A stretch of 64,000 bases of DNA, taken from Scybalousia_A sp045221575. GTDB lineage: Bacteria > Bacteroidota > Bacteroidia > Bacteroidales > P3. A program made the position numbers and the translations under genes. Location of the stretch: assembly GCA_045221575.1 (NCBI GenBank), contig JBGUWU010000015.1, positions 1 through 64,000 of the forward strand, given 5' to 3'. This document shows, one piece after another, positions 26,294 through 35,193 of the stretch (position 1 is its first letter; the number at the start of each line of letters is the position of its first letter). The notes beneath the pieces were generated by a model. That model saw only the letters and a list, made by a program, of their open reading frames with translations. It ran no database searches and was not told the origin of the DNA.

Positions 26294-27064
26294 CTAAATT
26301 TCTCTTCGCTTAAATTCTGATAGAATTATTGCTGTTGCCATTGAAGCATTAAGAGATTCCACTTCTTTTTGTGAAGAAAATGTTGGAATAGTTATTGGAT
26401 TGTTGATTGTCCTTAGTATTTTTGAAGAAATACCTAAAGATTCATTTCCTATAACTATCATTCCTTGATTAGCAAGCCTTTCTTTGTATATGTTTTTTCC
26501 TCCATTTAGAACAGCACCATAGACTTTGAAGTCCTTAGGTAAAGATTGTAGAATGCTGCAAATATCTGTATATATTATATTTGTATGAAATATAGCTCCC
26601 ATGGAAGCTTGTACAACCTTAGGATTGTAACATTCAACACTTTCTTTTGAACATAGAATATCTTTTATTCCAAACCAAGAAGCCAAACGGATGATTGTGC
26701 CAAGATTTCCAGGATTTTTTATATCGTCAAGCACAAGTGTAAGTTTGTTCTTGTAGTCTTCATAGTTTTTTTTGTTTAAAAAGTTTATGGACTTTTGTTT
26801 TACAACAGCAAGTACTTTGTCTGGTGTCTTTAGGTTGCTTACTCTTTCTAAATCTGAAGGACTTGCTTGATAAACATTATATTTTCTTACAAAGGAAGCG
26901 TTGTTGTTAATCCATTGTTCGTTAGCACAAATACAAACAACCTCAAAGTCGGAGATAATGAGTTCTTTTATCATTTTTTCTCCTTCAACAACAAAGACTT
27001 GGTCTTCGTCTCTAAACTTTTTTTGTTTGTAGGAAGATATTTGCTTTAATAATGCTTTGTTCAT
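26294..27064 (-). CDS. TrmH/SpoU family RNA 2'-O-methyltransferase
   Basis: 256 residues. N-terminal RNA-binding part (QKKFRDEDQVFVVEGEKMIKELI), then the SPOUT knot with its three motifs: LDDIKNPGNLGTIIRLASWFG, VIGNESLGIS and VESLNASMATAIILSEF. It methylates a ribose 2'-OH in rRNA or tRNA using SAM; the exact site is not readable. It ends in TAG and lies downstream of the rpsF operon terminator. Confidence 0.93.
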   Translation of the reverse strand: MNKALLKQISSYKQKKFRDEDQVFVVEGEKMIKELIISDFEVVCICANEQWINNNASFVRKYNVYQASPSDLERVSNLKTPDKVLAVVKQKSINFLNKKNYEDYKNKLTLVLDDIKNPGNLGTIIRLASWFGIKDILCSKESVECYNPKVVQASMGAIFHTNIIYTDICSILQSLPKDFKVYGAVLNGGKNIYKERLANQGMIVIGNESLGISSKILRTINNPITIPTFSSQKEVESLNASMATAIILSEFKRREI

Positions 27065-27070
27065 AATTTA

Positions 27071-27109
27071 GAAACAAAAGAGGCCTTATAGACTTAATCC
27101 AAAGGCCTC
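27071..27109 (-). terminator. Rho-independent terminator of the rpsF-rpsR-rplI operon
   Basis: A perfect 8-bp stem (GAGGCCTT/AAGGCCTC) with a 14-nt loop, followed by TTTTGTTTC on the minus strand. Confidence 0.85.
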
Positions 27110-27142
27110 ATTAAAAAAATGAAAAAATTTTTAAAAAATTTA

Positions 27143-27595
27143 TTATTCTGCTACAACATCAAAAGCAAACTCTGCTTTAATGTCTTTGTAAACATTAACT
27201 GTTGCATTGTATGTGCCAACTTCTTTGATTGCTTCGCCTTTGATAAATATTTTCTTTCTGTCTATTTCAATATCATATTGAGCTTTGATAGCGTCAGATA
27301 ATTGAATACTATTAACAGAACCATATATTTTACCATTTTCTCCAGCTTTTGTAGTAATCTTTAAGCCAGCTATTGCGCTTATCTTTTCAGCAAATGCAAG
27401 AGACTCTTCTCTCAATTTTTCTTCTTTTCTTGCTCTTTGGCGGATGTTCTCAGCCAAAACTTTCTTAGCAGAAGGAGTAGCGATGATTGCTAAACCTTGA
27501 GGAAGAAGATAATTGTTTGCATATCCGTCTTTAACGGTAACGATTTCGTCTTTGTAACCTACGTGATTAACGTCTTGTTTCAATATAATCTCCAT
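27143..27595 (-). CDS. rplI: 50S ribosomal protein L9
   Basis: 150 residues. The L9 start MEIILKQDVNHVGYKDEIVTVKDGYANNYLLPQGLA is diagnostic; the central helix and the C-terminal domain (LKITTKAGENGKIYGSVNSIQLSDAI) are complete. Third gene of the S6-S18-L9 operon. A strong SD sequence (AGGAGGAT at about 27602-27608) lies 7 nt before the ATG. Confidence 0.97.
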   Translation of the reverse strand: MEIILKQDVNHVGYKDEIVTVKDGYANNYLLPQGLAIIATPSAKKVLAENIRQRARKEEKLREESLAFAEKISAIAGLKITTKAGENGKIYGSVNSIQLSDAIKAQYDIEIDRKKIFIKGEAIKEVGTYNATVNVYKDIKAEFAFDVVAE

Positions 27596-27614
27596 ATACT
27601 ATCCTCCTCTTTTA

Positions 27615-27881
27615 TTATTTAAGCAAATCAGCTACGTATGGCATAAGAGCAAGATGTCTTGCACGTTTAACAGCCTGAGCAACTTTTCTTTGATATTTTC
27701 TTGATGTTCCTGTTATTCTTGCAGGAAGTATTTTACCTTGTTCGTTTACAAATTTCAAAAGGAAATCTGCATCTTTGTAATCTATGTATTTTATACCGCT
27801 CTTTTTGAAACGACAATATTTCTTTCTTTGTGTTTCAAGTTTGATAGGGGTTAAGAATTTTATTTCTGTATCGTTTGCCAT
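27615..27881 (-). CDS. rpsR: 30S ribosomal protein S18
   Basis: 88 residues. Core motif IDYKDADFLLKFVNEQGKILPARITGTSRKYQRKVAQAVKRARHLALMPY is typical of S18, which binds S6 on the 30S platform. It begins 16 nt after the rpsF stop, with an AGGAGG at 27890-27895 giving an efficient internal start. Confidence 0.97.
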   Translation of the reverse strand: MANDTEIKFLTPIKLETQRKKYCRFKKSGIKYIDYKDADFLLKFVNEQGKILPARITGTSRKYQRKVAQAVKRARHLALMPYVADLLK

Positions 27882-27897
27882 TTTGATTTCCTCCTAT

Positions 27898-28293
27898 TTA
27901 TTCTTCTACTACTTTAACTTCTTCTTTCTTTGCTTGTTTTTCAGCAGCTTTTTGTTGAGATTTCAAACCACCATTTCTTCTTTTTTCATTGTATGCAACA
28001 GCATATTTATCCAATGAAACTGTAAGGAAACGAAGTAATCTTTCATCTCTTTTGTAAGCTGTTTCAAGTTTAGCAATCAAAGAACCTTCTGCTTTAAACT
28101 CTATAAGGTAATAATAACCTGAAGTTTTTTTCTGAATAGGGTAGGCAAGTTTTCTCATACCCCAATTGTTTTCATCAACAATTTCAGCACCACCTTCTTT
28201 TAACAGTGTCTGATACTTTCCCACCGTTTCCTTTATCTGTTCATCAGATAAAACGGGAGTCATAATGAAAACGGTTTCATACTGTTTTACCAT
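27898..28293 (-). CDS. rpsF: 30S ribosomal protein S6
   Basis: 131 residues: MVKQYETVFIMTPVLSDEQIKETV and WGMRKLAYPIQKKTSGYYYLIEF match S6; the C-terminal ~25 residues are a Lys/Gln/Glu-rich extension. First gene of the operon, no SD sequence, -7 element at 28340-28347. No ssb or priB gene is present between rpsF and rpsR. Confidence 0.97.
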   Translation of the reverse strand: MVKQYETVFIMTPVLSDEQIKETVGKYQTLLKEGGAEIVDENNWGMRKLAYPIQKKTSGYYYLIEFKAEGSLIAKLETAYKRDERLLRFLTVSLDKYAVAYNEKRRNGGLKSQQKAAEKQAKKEEVKVVEE

Positions 28294-28339
28294 CTTTTTA
28301 CTTGTTTATTGTTAATTTATAATTTGATTTTTGAGTTTG

Positions 28340-28347
28340 CAAAATTA
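28340..28347 (-). promoter_or_regulatory. -7 element (TAATTTTG) for the rpsF operon
   Basis: TAATTTTG on the minus strand, 46 nt before the rpsF ATG. Confidence 0.6.
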
Positions 28348-28400
28348 CAATAAAAAATTTATTTGGCAAATATATTTGATGTTTTTTTACTATAAAGAAT

Positions 28401-28438
28401 AAAAAAGCCGCCTTTCTTACAAAAGAAAAGCGACTTCA
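28401..28438 (-). terminator. Rho-independent terminator of the T9SS gene at 28470
   Basis: A 13-bp stem with two G-U pairs on the minus strand (AGTCGCTTTTCTT against AAGAAAGGCGGCT), loop TTGT, then a T-run. Confidence 0.82.
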
Positions 28439-28469
28439 ATTAAATTACTTATGAAAAATTTAGAAAAGA

Positions 28470-30539
28470 TTATCTTTTGATAAGTTTTTCTGTTCTTGTA
28501 GAGTTAGCAGTGATAACTCTTACATAGTAGATACCTGATTTAAGATCTGCTGTATTTAATGTTGTAGCAGTTGTGCCAGCAATTACTTTTTCAGAAGAGA
28601 TTGTTCTTCCTTGCATATCGCAAAGAACAACTGTTGCTTCTTCGTTAAGGTTGCTGATAGATAAAGTAGCATTTTTTGTTGTTGGGTTAGGGTAAATGCT
28701 TAGAGAAGCAACATCGCTTTCTACTTCATTTATTCCAGAACCACCAACTAAAGTAACAGGTATTTCATAATAAGTTGAATCAGTACCCATTGTAGCAAGT
28801 ATGTTGATATAAATTTCTGTTCCAGCAGTTGCATTACCGTTTGAGATATTAACTGTTACGTTTTGTGCTTGGTTAGCAATTGGATCGTACCAGTTATTTT
28901 CATTTGTAATGTAATAATCTAAAATATAATAAGGAGAATATCCATAGTAATCTGCTACTGCTTCTACCTCGTTGAAATCCCAAGTAGCACCGAATGAACT
29001 GCAAGCTTCAGTTGGAGTTACTGTGAATGATGCAATAAATGTAGTGTCATCAACTTGAGAAATAGAAGGAGTAGTGTAAGTTAATAGTTCAGGCATTTCG
29101 TTTGTTGTCCAAGAAATAGTTTGGCATTGTCCTTGTGCTCCGTTTGCATTTACAGGAATTGCATAGAAAGTGTAACTTTCACCTTGATCTAAATTAGTAA
29201 GATCATAATTAACAAGGTCAGAGAAAATAAACATATCATTATTAGAAGCGTAAGTGAAAGCACTTGCACAATCTGTAATACCATTATCTGTTAAATCATC
29301 AGTAACACCAAATAAAACGTAAGTCATTTGTGTTTGGTCGTTCATTGTTAAAGAAATGTTAGCTGAAGTATAACCAACTGAGTTAAGAGTAAGCGTTACA
29401 ACAGCTTCACCTTCTCCACCTTGGAAAATAGGAGTAGTGATTTGTGTATAATCATAAACAACACTTGAATCAGCAGCATCCATAAAAGCAAAGAATACAT
29501 AATAATCACTCATAGGTTGTAATCCTTCAGTTGTAGCTGTTTCTGTAGTAGAAGTAAACACTTCTGTTACTGTGTTAGAAGGAATTAAATAACTTAATGC
29601 TTCATTAAGGCTAAGACCAAAATATTGCATGTAAATTTGTGCATAAGATACAATAGTACCATTGGCATCAACTGTTACACTATAGTTTGTAAAGCACTCG
29701 TTAGGATTTGTTACGTCAAAAGAAACATCTACTAATGCATCATCTTGAGCGTTTGCTACGAAAGTAGGCTCAGAAATAGTATATGTTGCATCAATATGAA
29801 CTTGATAAGATTGTCCAGCAAGAACTCCATTTTGATTTGCTGCAACTACCCATAAAACATAATCACCAGCAGGAATACCACTGAAAGTAGCATCTGTTAA
29901 TGCATCGTAATAAAGATTTTCGCTTCCAATAGCGTACATTGAATCAGCATTGTTGTAATCTGGATTTTCTGTAAGAACTGCTGCAGTATATAAGCCTACT
30001 ATGTAGTTTGAAACTTGATCATTAATAAGTGTGCTAAATGTTAAATTGTTGCAATTAACAGAAGTTGTAGCAGAAATTTCAGGAGTACCTGTGCCACCAC
30101 CTTGAGGGAAAACGAATGTTTCTGAAACGACTACAGTGTCATTGTTGTTTCCAAACAAAAGAACATAAATTTCACCATTATCACCAGGATTTAAACCCCA
30201 AGTAGTTAAAGATGCTGTAACAGTTTCTGTACCTGTGTAAGGATTATCAAACAATTGTGGATATTGAGTACCATAATAATCATTATACCACCAGAAGTTC
30301 CAAGCAAGAGTACCTCCATATTGAACAACTTCATCTTGTAATTTACCTTCTTCCCATACTTGGTAATGCCAAGAAGTTACATCATTGTTAGGAGTAACTG
30401 TAAAAGTAACATTAGTGCCACTAACTGTTACATTAGAGATAGTAGCATTTGCAGTCTTTAAAGGAATACTGCTACCTTGTTGAGCAAATGATATAATAGA
30501 TAACATCATTGTCAACGCAAGAATTGCAATTCTTTTCAT
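28470..30539 (-). CDS. Large T9SS-secreted protein of unknown function
   Basis: 689 residues. Signal peptide MKRIAILALTMMLSIISFAQ; then at least four beta-sandwich-like modules rich in Thr, Tyr and Asn (SNVTVSGTNVTFTVTPNN, CNNLTFSTLINDQVSNYIVGLY, GYTSANISLTMNDQTQMTYVLFG, DDTTFIASFTVTPTEACSSF), each resembling Ig/Fn3-type folds; and a T9SS type A sorting domain (LSIYPNPTTKNATLSI ... SGIYYVRVITANSTRTEKLIKR). No catalytic motif seen. Likely a surface adhesin or matrix protein. Monocistronic, with its own -7 element and terminator. Confidence 0.8.
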   Translation of the reverse strand: MKRIAILALTMMLSIISFAQQGSSIPLKTANATISNVTVSGTNVTFTVTPNNDVTSWHYQVWEEGKLQDEVVQYGGTLAWNFWWYNDYYGTQYPQLFDNPYTGTETVTASLTTWGLNPGDNGEIYVLLFGNNNDTVVVSETFVFPQGGGTGTPEISATTSVNCNNLTFSTLINDQVSNYIVGLYTAAVLTENPDYNNADSMYAIGSENLYYDALTDATFSGIPAGDYVLWVVAANQNGVLAGQSYQVHIDATYTISEPTFVANAQDDALVDVSFDVTNPNECFTNYSVTVDANGTIVSYAQIYMQYFGLSLNEALSYLIPSNTVTEVFTSTTETATTEGLQPMSDYYVFFAFMDAADSSVVYDYTQITTPIFQGGEGEAVVTLTLNSVGYTSANISLTMNDQTQMTYVLFGVTDDLTDNGITDCASAFTYASNNDMFIFSDLVNYDLTNLDQGESYTFYAIPVNANGAQGQCQTISWTTNEMPELLTYTTPSISQVDDTTFIASFTVTPTEACSSFGATWDFNEVEAVADYYGYSPYYILDYYITNENNWYDPIANQAQNVTVNISNGNATAGTEIYINILATMGTDSTYYEIPVTLVGGSGINEVESDVASLSIYPNPTTKNATLSISNLNEEATVVLCDMQGRTISSEKVIAGTTATTLNTADLKSGIYYVRVITANSTRTEKLIKR

Positions 30540-30609
30540 CTCTTTAATAATTTTTTTTTGTTTTTTTTAATTTTATTTGTTTATAATTTTCTTCAAATTA
30601 AAGAAAGCG

Positions 30610-30617
30610 CAAAATTA
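30610..30617 (-). promoter_or_regulatory. -7 element (TAATTTTG) for the T9SS gene at 28470
   Basis: TAATTTTG on the minus strand, 70 nt before the ATG at 30539. Confidence 0.55.
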
Positions 30618-30691
30618 CATCTTTATTTTAAAATAATGATGTTTTATTCTTTTTTTTACCTTTCTCTTTTTGTTGTTCTTGTGATAATAGG

Positions 30692-32236
30692 TTAAACTCC
30701 AAGTTCTGTTGCTATCTTTTCTGCAGTGTTTATTCCGTCAAGAGCAGAAGAAGTTATACCTCCAGCGTAACCAGCTCCTTCTCCACAAGGATAAAGGTTC
30801 TTTAATTGTGTATGTTGTAGGTTTGCATTTCTTGGAATCCTAACAGGAGAAGATGTTCTGCTTTCTAATCCAATGAGTAAGGCTTCTTCGGTTACAAAAC
30901 CTTTCATCTTCTTGTCAAAGTCCATAAATCCTAATGCTAAGTTATCTGCAATAAACTTTGGTAAGCCTTCTTTAAGATTGAAACTTGTTAGTCCCGGCAT
31001 ATAAGAGGAAGAACAAAGAGAAGAAGATGTTTTCCCTTTAATAAAATCTGTTATTCTTTGTGCCGGAGCTATCTGTTTATTGATGTAAAGAGATGTTTCC
31101 CATTCTTCTTGTAGTTTCATTAGAGATAAAGCACCAAAAGAAGAGTATTTTTCAGCATCTTTTTCATTTACACTTACAACAATGGCTGCATTTCCTTTTT
31201 CTCCACTTCTAAGAGAATTACTCATTCCATTTACAGACATAATTCCTTGTCTATCCATTGCAGGAACAACTATTCCACCTGGACACATACAAAACGAGAA
31301 TACCCCTCTTTCTTCTGTGTTAAAAGCAAGTGAATAGGTTGCAGGAGGAAGCAGAGATGAAGGATTAGAAGAGTGATATTGTATTTGATTTATAAGCATT
31401 TGAGGATGTTCAACTCTTACACCAACAGCAAAAGGCTTGGCTTCTATTTCCCAATTATTATCATAGAAAAGTTGATATATATCTCTTGCAGAGTGTCCTG
31501 TTGCAAGTATAGTTTTATGTGCAGGTATTTCTTCTCCTTCTGAGGTTATAACTCCAACAACCTTATTGCCATCAAGCATAAAATCTTCAACCTTAGTTTC
31601 AAATAAATACTCACCTCCGCATTTAATGATAGTTTCTCTTATGTTCTTTAATATATGAGCAAGTCTGTCTGTGCCAATATGAGCATGTGTTTGACGAAGT
31701 ATTTGTTCATCTGCTCCAAAATGCACTAACAGAGAAAGAACTTCATCAACATTACCTTTTTTATTTGAACGAGTGTATAGTTTTCCATCAGAAAAAGCAC
31801 CCGCACCTCCTTCTCCGAAACAAAAATTGCTTTCTTCGTTTATTTCTCCGTTACGGCAGATAGTGGCGATGTCTTTTTTTCTTTCTTCAACGGGCTTTCC
31901 TCTCTCAATTATCACAGGTTTTAATCCTTTTTGTATCAAACGTAAGGCAGCAGCCAAACCACAAGGACCTGCTCCAATGATTAAAACTTCAGAAGAGTTC
32001 TTTACATCTAAGAAAGGTAGAGGTTTGTTGTTAGGTAGGTCGTTGTTGTTTGAGCAAATGATGGAAAGATTGTATAGTGGCTTTTTTCTGCAATCCAAAC
32101 TTTCTTTTGTTATTTTGTAGGAAAGGAATGATTTATCAATACCACTCGCTAAGCAAATCTGTTTCTCCAATATTTCTTTGTTGAAATAATCTTCTGGCGA
32201 TAACTTAATTTGTATTGTCTTTCTCATCTTACTCAA
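30692..32236 (-). CDS. FAD-dependent dehydrogenase of the COG2509 type
   Basis: 514 residues. A small N-terminal domain (about 1-75) precedes the FAD-binding GAGPCGLAAALRLIQKGLKPVIIERG; then GEGGAGAFSDGKLYTRS, LATGHSARDIYQLF and the C-terminal CGEGAGYAGGITSSALDG, all typical of the COG2509 flavoproteins. Substrate unknown. It overlaps the PorT-like gene upstream by 8 bp (32229-32236), so the two are probably translated together. Confidence 0.88.
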   Translation of the reverse strand: MSKMRKTIQIKLSPEDYFNKEILEKQICLASGIDKSFLSYKITKESLDCRKKPLYNLSIICSNNNDLPNNKPLPFLDVKNSSEVLIIGAGPCGLAAALRLIQKGLKPVIIERGKPVEERKKDIATICRNGEINEESNFCFGEGGAGAFSDGKLYTRSNKKGNVDEVLSLLVHFGADEQILRQTHAHIGTDRLAHILKNIRETIIKCGGEYLFETKVEDFMLDGNKVVGVITSEGEEIPAHKTILATGHSARDIYQLFYDNNWEIEAKPFAVGVRVEHPQMLINQIQYHSSNPSSLLPPATYSLAFNTEERGVFSFCMCPGGIVVPAMDRQGIMSVNGMSNSLRSGEKGNAAIVVSVNEKDAEKYSSFGALSLMKLQEEWETSLYINKQIAPAQRITDFIKGKTSSSLCSSSYMPGLTSFNLKEGLPKFIADNLALGFMDFDKKMKGFVTEEALLIGLESRTSSPVRIPRNANLQHTQLKNLYPCGEGAGYAGGITSSALDGINTAEKIATELGV

Positions 32237-32930
32237 AGGTTAAGTTAATATAAAATACTTGCGATTTAATTTTATCTAAGCAATCGGTGTAGGCGTTGTT
32301 GAAATTGTGGTCTAAGATGTTGGTTAAGCCAAACGAGGATTTAAACTCTATACCTATCTTACACATAGGTAGATAGAAGTCAAAGCCAACGCCAAGAGTG
32401 TAGAAGAACTCTTTGTTCTCCAATTTCATAAGATACTCTTCGGGTTTGAGTTTCTTTCTCTTGATAGAACCTATATCATAAACGAATTTACCGCCTCCAA
32501 TGAGATAAGGACGGAAATTGTGATAACGTTTGCTTTGTATCTTAAACTCTAATGGTGCTTCCAAGTAGATAACTTCTAAGGAATTCCTTCTTGCGATTAA
32601 CTCATTGTTTTTTATTACATCATAAACGAAAGTTCTTTCGCTAAGAATAAGGGTTGGGATAAACCTAAGATGAAGAAAAGGCAATAACCTTAGGTCTGCA
32701 GATAATCCAATAGCCAATCCCGGAGAAGACTCTGAGTAAAAACCCATAATAGTGTCGTACATAGGTAAAGAAGTGGTGCCTACCATGTTTGAATAAAGAG
32801 AATTGTATCCAAAAGTAACGCCAAAGTGTATCGTTTTTTCGTCAAATTCTGGCATATTAGGAGGTGAGGATTGGGAAAAACCTTTAAATCCTAACAAAAT
32901 AAATGATAGTATGAGCAAATATTTCTTCAT
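32229..32930 (-). CDS. PorT family outer-membrane beta-barrel protein
   Basis: 233 residues. Signal peptide MKKYLLILSFILLGFKGFSQ and eight or so amphipathic strands (TIHFGVTFGYNSLYSNMVG, GLAIGLSADLRLLPFLHLRFIPTLILSE, LEVIYLEAPLEFKI, FRPYLIGGGKFVYDI, YTLGVGFDFYLPMCKIGIEFK) ending SQVFYINLTFE. The pattern RNSLEVIYLEAPLEFK and PYLIGGGKFVYD matches the PorT/SprT family, a component of T9SS outer-membrane assembly. T9SS cargo elsewhere in the window fits, but many PorT-like paralogs are unrelated to secretion, so I call the family, not the role. Confidence 0.72.
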   Translation of the reverse strand: MKKYLLILSFILLGFKGFSQSSPPNMPEFDEKTIHFGVTFGYNSLYSNMVGTTSLPMYDTIMGFYSESSPGLAIGLSADLRLLPFLHLRFIPTLILSERTFVYDVIKNNELIARRNSLEVIYLEAPLEFKIQSKRYHNFRPYLIGGGKFVYDIGSIKRKKLKPEEYLMKLENKEFFYTLGVGFDFYLPMCKIGIEFKSSFGLTNILDHNFNNAYTDCLDKIKSQVFYINLTFE

Positions 32931-32988
32931 ATTATTTCATAAACTGAAAAACAGTGCTTTTTATTGTGTGTTTATATAAAAAAACGAG

Positions 32989-33130
32989 GTCTTGTTTTCG
33001 CCAAATTAGGTTTATCTTTTGCCAAACTTCGTTTTTGTACTAAAAAAAATAGTTTTTTTTTGACATGAAAATCAAGTTTGGCGTCAAGCAAATCAAAAGT
33101 GGCAAAAAATATACTTCTTTTAGCGTCAAA
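32989..33130. repeat. Degenerate AT-rich array with 21-bp period
   Basis: GT plus T-rich words start at 32989, 33010, 33031 and 33052; GCCAAA at 33000 and 33021; AAATCAA at 33069 and 33090; GGC at 33080 and 33101; GCGTCAA at 33081 and 33123 (42 bp). All these spacings are multiples of 21. A 9-bp inverted repeat (GCCAAACTT at 33021-33029, AAGTTTGGC at 33074-33082) lies inside. Copies are more diverged than at 26198-26281. No gene is seen in the 32931-33196 gap. Confidence 0.6.
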
Positions 33131-33168
33131 AAAAAGAACGGCAGAAAAGTTTATTCTTCTCAGCCGTT
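33127..33168 (-). terminator. Rho-independent terminator of the barrel gene at 33197
   Basis: Arms AACGGC (33137-33142) and GCCGTT (33163-33168), extended by GAAG/CTTTTC pairing, followed on the minus strand by CTTTTTTTT. Confidence 0.78.
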
Positions 33169-33196
33169 AAAAGGGTGTTTAAAAAGTATTTAAACC

Positions 33197-33904
33197 TTAG
33201 AATGTAACTCCGATGGTAAATGTCCAAGGAGTAGTTTCAATATCTCTTATGCGATTATTCTTAGTTGTGCGGACACTATATTTGTTTGCTTTGTAAAAAT
33301 CATCGTCATCAAAGTAGTATTCGTTGCTTTCGTCAATCTTAACTCTTACTTTGCTTTTCCAAAACCTCAATCTGTAAGTAAAATCTGCGAAAAAATGTTT
33401 ATGATAAAAACGAACTCCTGCGGGAACATAAGCAGAATGTTGCTCCAAATGCTCATCATCATAAACATAAAAGCCTCCTATCATTCCGTCATCAAACTTT
33501 CTAAGTGTAGCAAGGTAGTAACCAATGCCAATGTGTGCAGTTAGATAAGTGCTTTGTTTAGGTAGGGATATAATATCCACGCCTGCGTTCAGGGCAATGG
33601 GAACGTTAGTCATAAAAACGCTTTTGTGCCAACTAATATCCACACCTAAATCAATGAAAAACCTATACTTAGATATATTGTAAGCACCTGCACCCATGTA
33701 AATTCCGACATTGTACCAATCTTTATCGTTGTGGCGATCGTAATTCTCGTTATTGGCTTGGAATTGAGAGTAGTATAATCCTATATCCACATTAAATTTA
33801 GGAACAGACGGGATTAAACTTGTAGGAAGAATGCCTAAGGAAGCATTTTGTCCCAAAACAGATCCGAATACGCCGATAAGCACAACAAAAATAAATTTTC
33901 TCAT
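33197..33904 (-). CDS. Outer-membrane protein, probable beta-barrel
   Basis: 235 residues from the ATG at 33904, which gives a clean signal peptide (MRKFIFVVLIGVFGSVLGQ); the frame extends to 33937 but those residues spoil it. Strands such as VDIGLYYSQFQAN, VGIYMGAGAYNISKYRFFIDLGVDISWHKS, YLTAHIGIGYYLATL and HFFADFTYRLRFWKSKVRVKI and the ending TTPWTFTIGVTF indicate a barrel. Family not recognised. It follows the larger barrel gene at 33952 by 47 nt on the same strand. Confidence 0.65.
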   Translation of the reverse strand: MRKFIFVVLIGVFGSVLGQNASLGILPTSLIPSVPKFNVDIGLYYSQFQANNENYDRHNDKDWYNVGIYMGAGAYNISKYRFFIDLGVDISWHKSVFMTNVPIALNAGVDIISLPKQSTYLTAHIGIGYYLATLRKFDDGMIGGFYVYDDEHLEQHSAYVPAGVRFYHKHFFADFTYRLRFWKSKVRVKIDESNEYYFDDDDFYKANKYSVRTTKNNRIRDIETTPWTFTIGVTF

Positions 33905-33951
33905 TATATATAGTTCTTTTTTTAATTTTAACAACAAAAATTATTCCATTA

Positions 33952-35193
33952 TTATATTGTACATCTTAATCTAAATCCCCATTCAGGCATTTGCATAGGG
34001 TTTTTAGAAGCAATACGTTTAACTACTTCTACTCCAAAGAAAGCAAAGATATGGTCAATGCCAAATCCAAGTTCCAAGTAAGGCTCGTTTTCTTTGGTGA
34101 ATAAGGCTTTTATATTAACAAATTCGTTTGGTCGGAATTGTTTAAAGAACTTGATGTTATCCAAAAGCACACCTCCAAGATTGAATTGAGTAAATGTCTG
34201 AATATATTCTTTGAAACGCATCTCTCGGTTTGAGTATAGGTTGAAACCAAACATATTTGAAACATCACTAACCATATAATTAGGAGAAAAATAGGTGTAA
34301 TCATAACTATCACCGAAGATTTTACCCCCTGTAAGTCTGAAATCCAAAGCCATAGGTTTGAAACTAAAACGATGTTGTGCTGAGAGATAAACGTAATTAT
34401 AGTGATTATTTTCTATATAAGTTTGATAATTGTAGGTATAAGTAAGATTTATAGAAGAAGGAAAGGCATAGAAACGAGAGTTTAAAAGAGTTACAACATC
34501 AACTGTTCTTTGTTTATGAGAAAAAGTAAGAGTTATACCTGTGGAATAGTTCTCTAAGTCCTTAAGAAGAAGTTCTTGTATATTGCCATCGTCATATAAC
34601 AAATAGGAGTCAATTTTTTCATAACTGGTAAAAGGTCTTAAAGAAAGACCTCCTTTGAAATCTTGCAAAAAACTAAGAGTTGTTTCTTGTTTCTTTCCGA
34701 AATAAAACCTATCCCAAGTTCCTAAGGAAAAGTAAGCAACATCATAGTTGGAATAAGAAGGAATAAATGTGTTGTAAGAATAGTTTATGGCAAGAGTAGA
34801 AGCAGGATAGACGAAAACTCCCTGAGGTTTTCTTGCAAAATTATAAGCAGCACCAACGGAATACTTGAATTCTTTGTCTAAGGTGCCGTATGCACCCATC
34901 AGACTGAAGCCTAATCGTTTTGAAAACTTGTTGTTTGTTTCTAAGGAAAGGCGAATACGTGTTCCTTCTATTGGATTATAACTAACCATATTAAGAATGT
35001 TAGTAAGGTTAATTGGTCCTATGGGTAATGCCTGAGTAATAAGGAAATTGTTTAAGTTTCTGTTTAACATGGTTTGAGAAATGTCTGCCTGGTCTTTTTG
35101 ACTCAAAGGTTGATAATCAGGTTTTCTTTGAGCAAAAACAGATAAACTTAAACACATGATGAAAAATAATATTAACGTCTTTCCTTTTTCCAT
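33952..35193 (-). CDS. Outer-membrane beta-barrel protein resembling the DUF5686 barrel
   Basis: 413 residues. Signal peptide MEKGKTLILFFIMCLSLSVFA; long alternation of aromatic strands; the C-terminal PYLELGFGIDHIFAFFGVEVVKRI resembles the closing strands of DUF5686 barrels (PFVEAGVGIENIF type), but the N-terminal carboxypeptidase-regulatory-like domain usual in that family is missing. Possible truncated paralog or distinct family. Its start lies within the last 22 bp of the flippase gene, so the two are translationally coupled. Confidence 0.6.
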   Translation of the reverse strand: MEKGKTLILFFIMCLSLSVFAQRKPDYQPLSQKDQADISQTMLNRNLNNFLITQALPIGPINLTNILNMVSYNPIEGTRIRLSLETNNKFSKRLGFSLMGAYGTLDKEFKYSVGAAYNFARKPQGVFVYPASTLAINYSYNTFIPSYSNYDVAYFSLGTWDRFYFGKKQETTLSFLQDFKGGLSLRPFTSYEKIDSYLLYDDGNIQELLLKDLENYSTGITLTFSHKQRTVDVVTLLNSRFYAFPSSINLTYTYNYQTYIENNHYNYVYLSAQHRFSFKPMALDFRLTGGKIFGDSYDYTYFSPNYMVSDVSNMFGFNLYSNREMRFKEYIQTFTQFNLGGVLLDNIKFFKQFRPNEFVNIKALFTKENEPYLELGFGIDHIFAFFGVEVVKRIASKNPMQMPEWGFRLRCTI

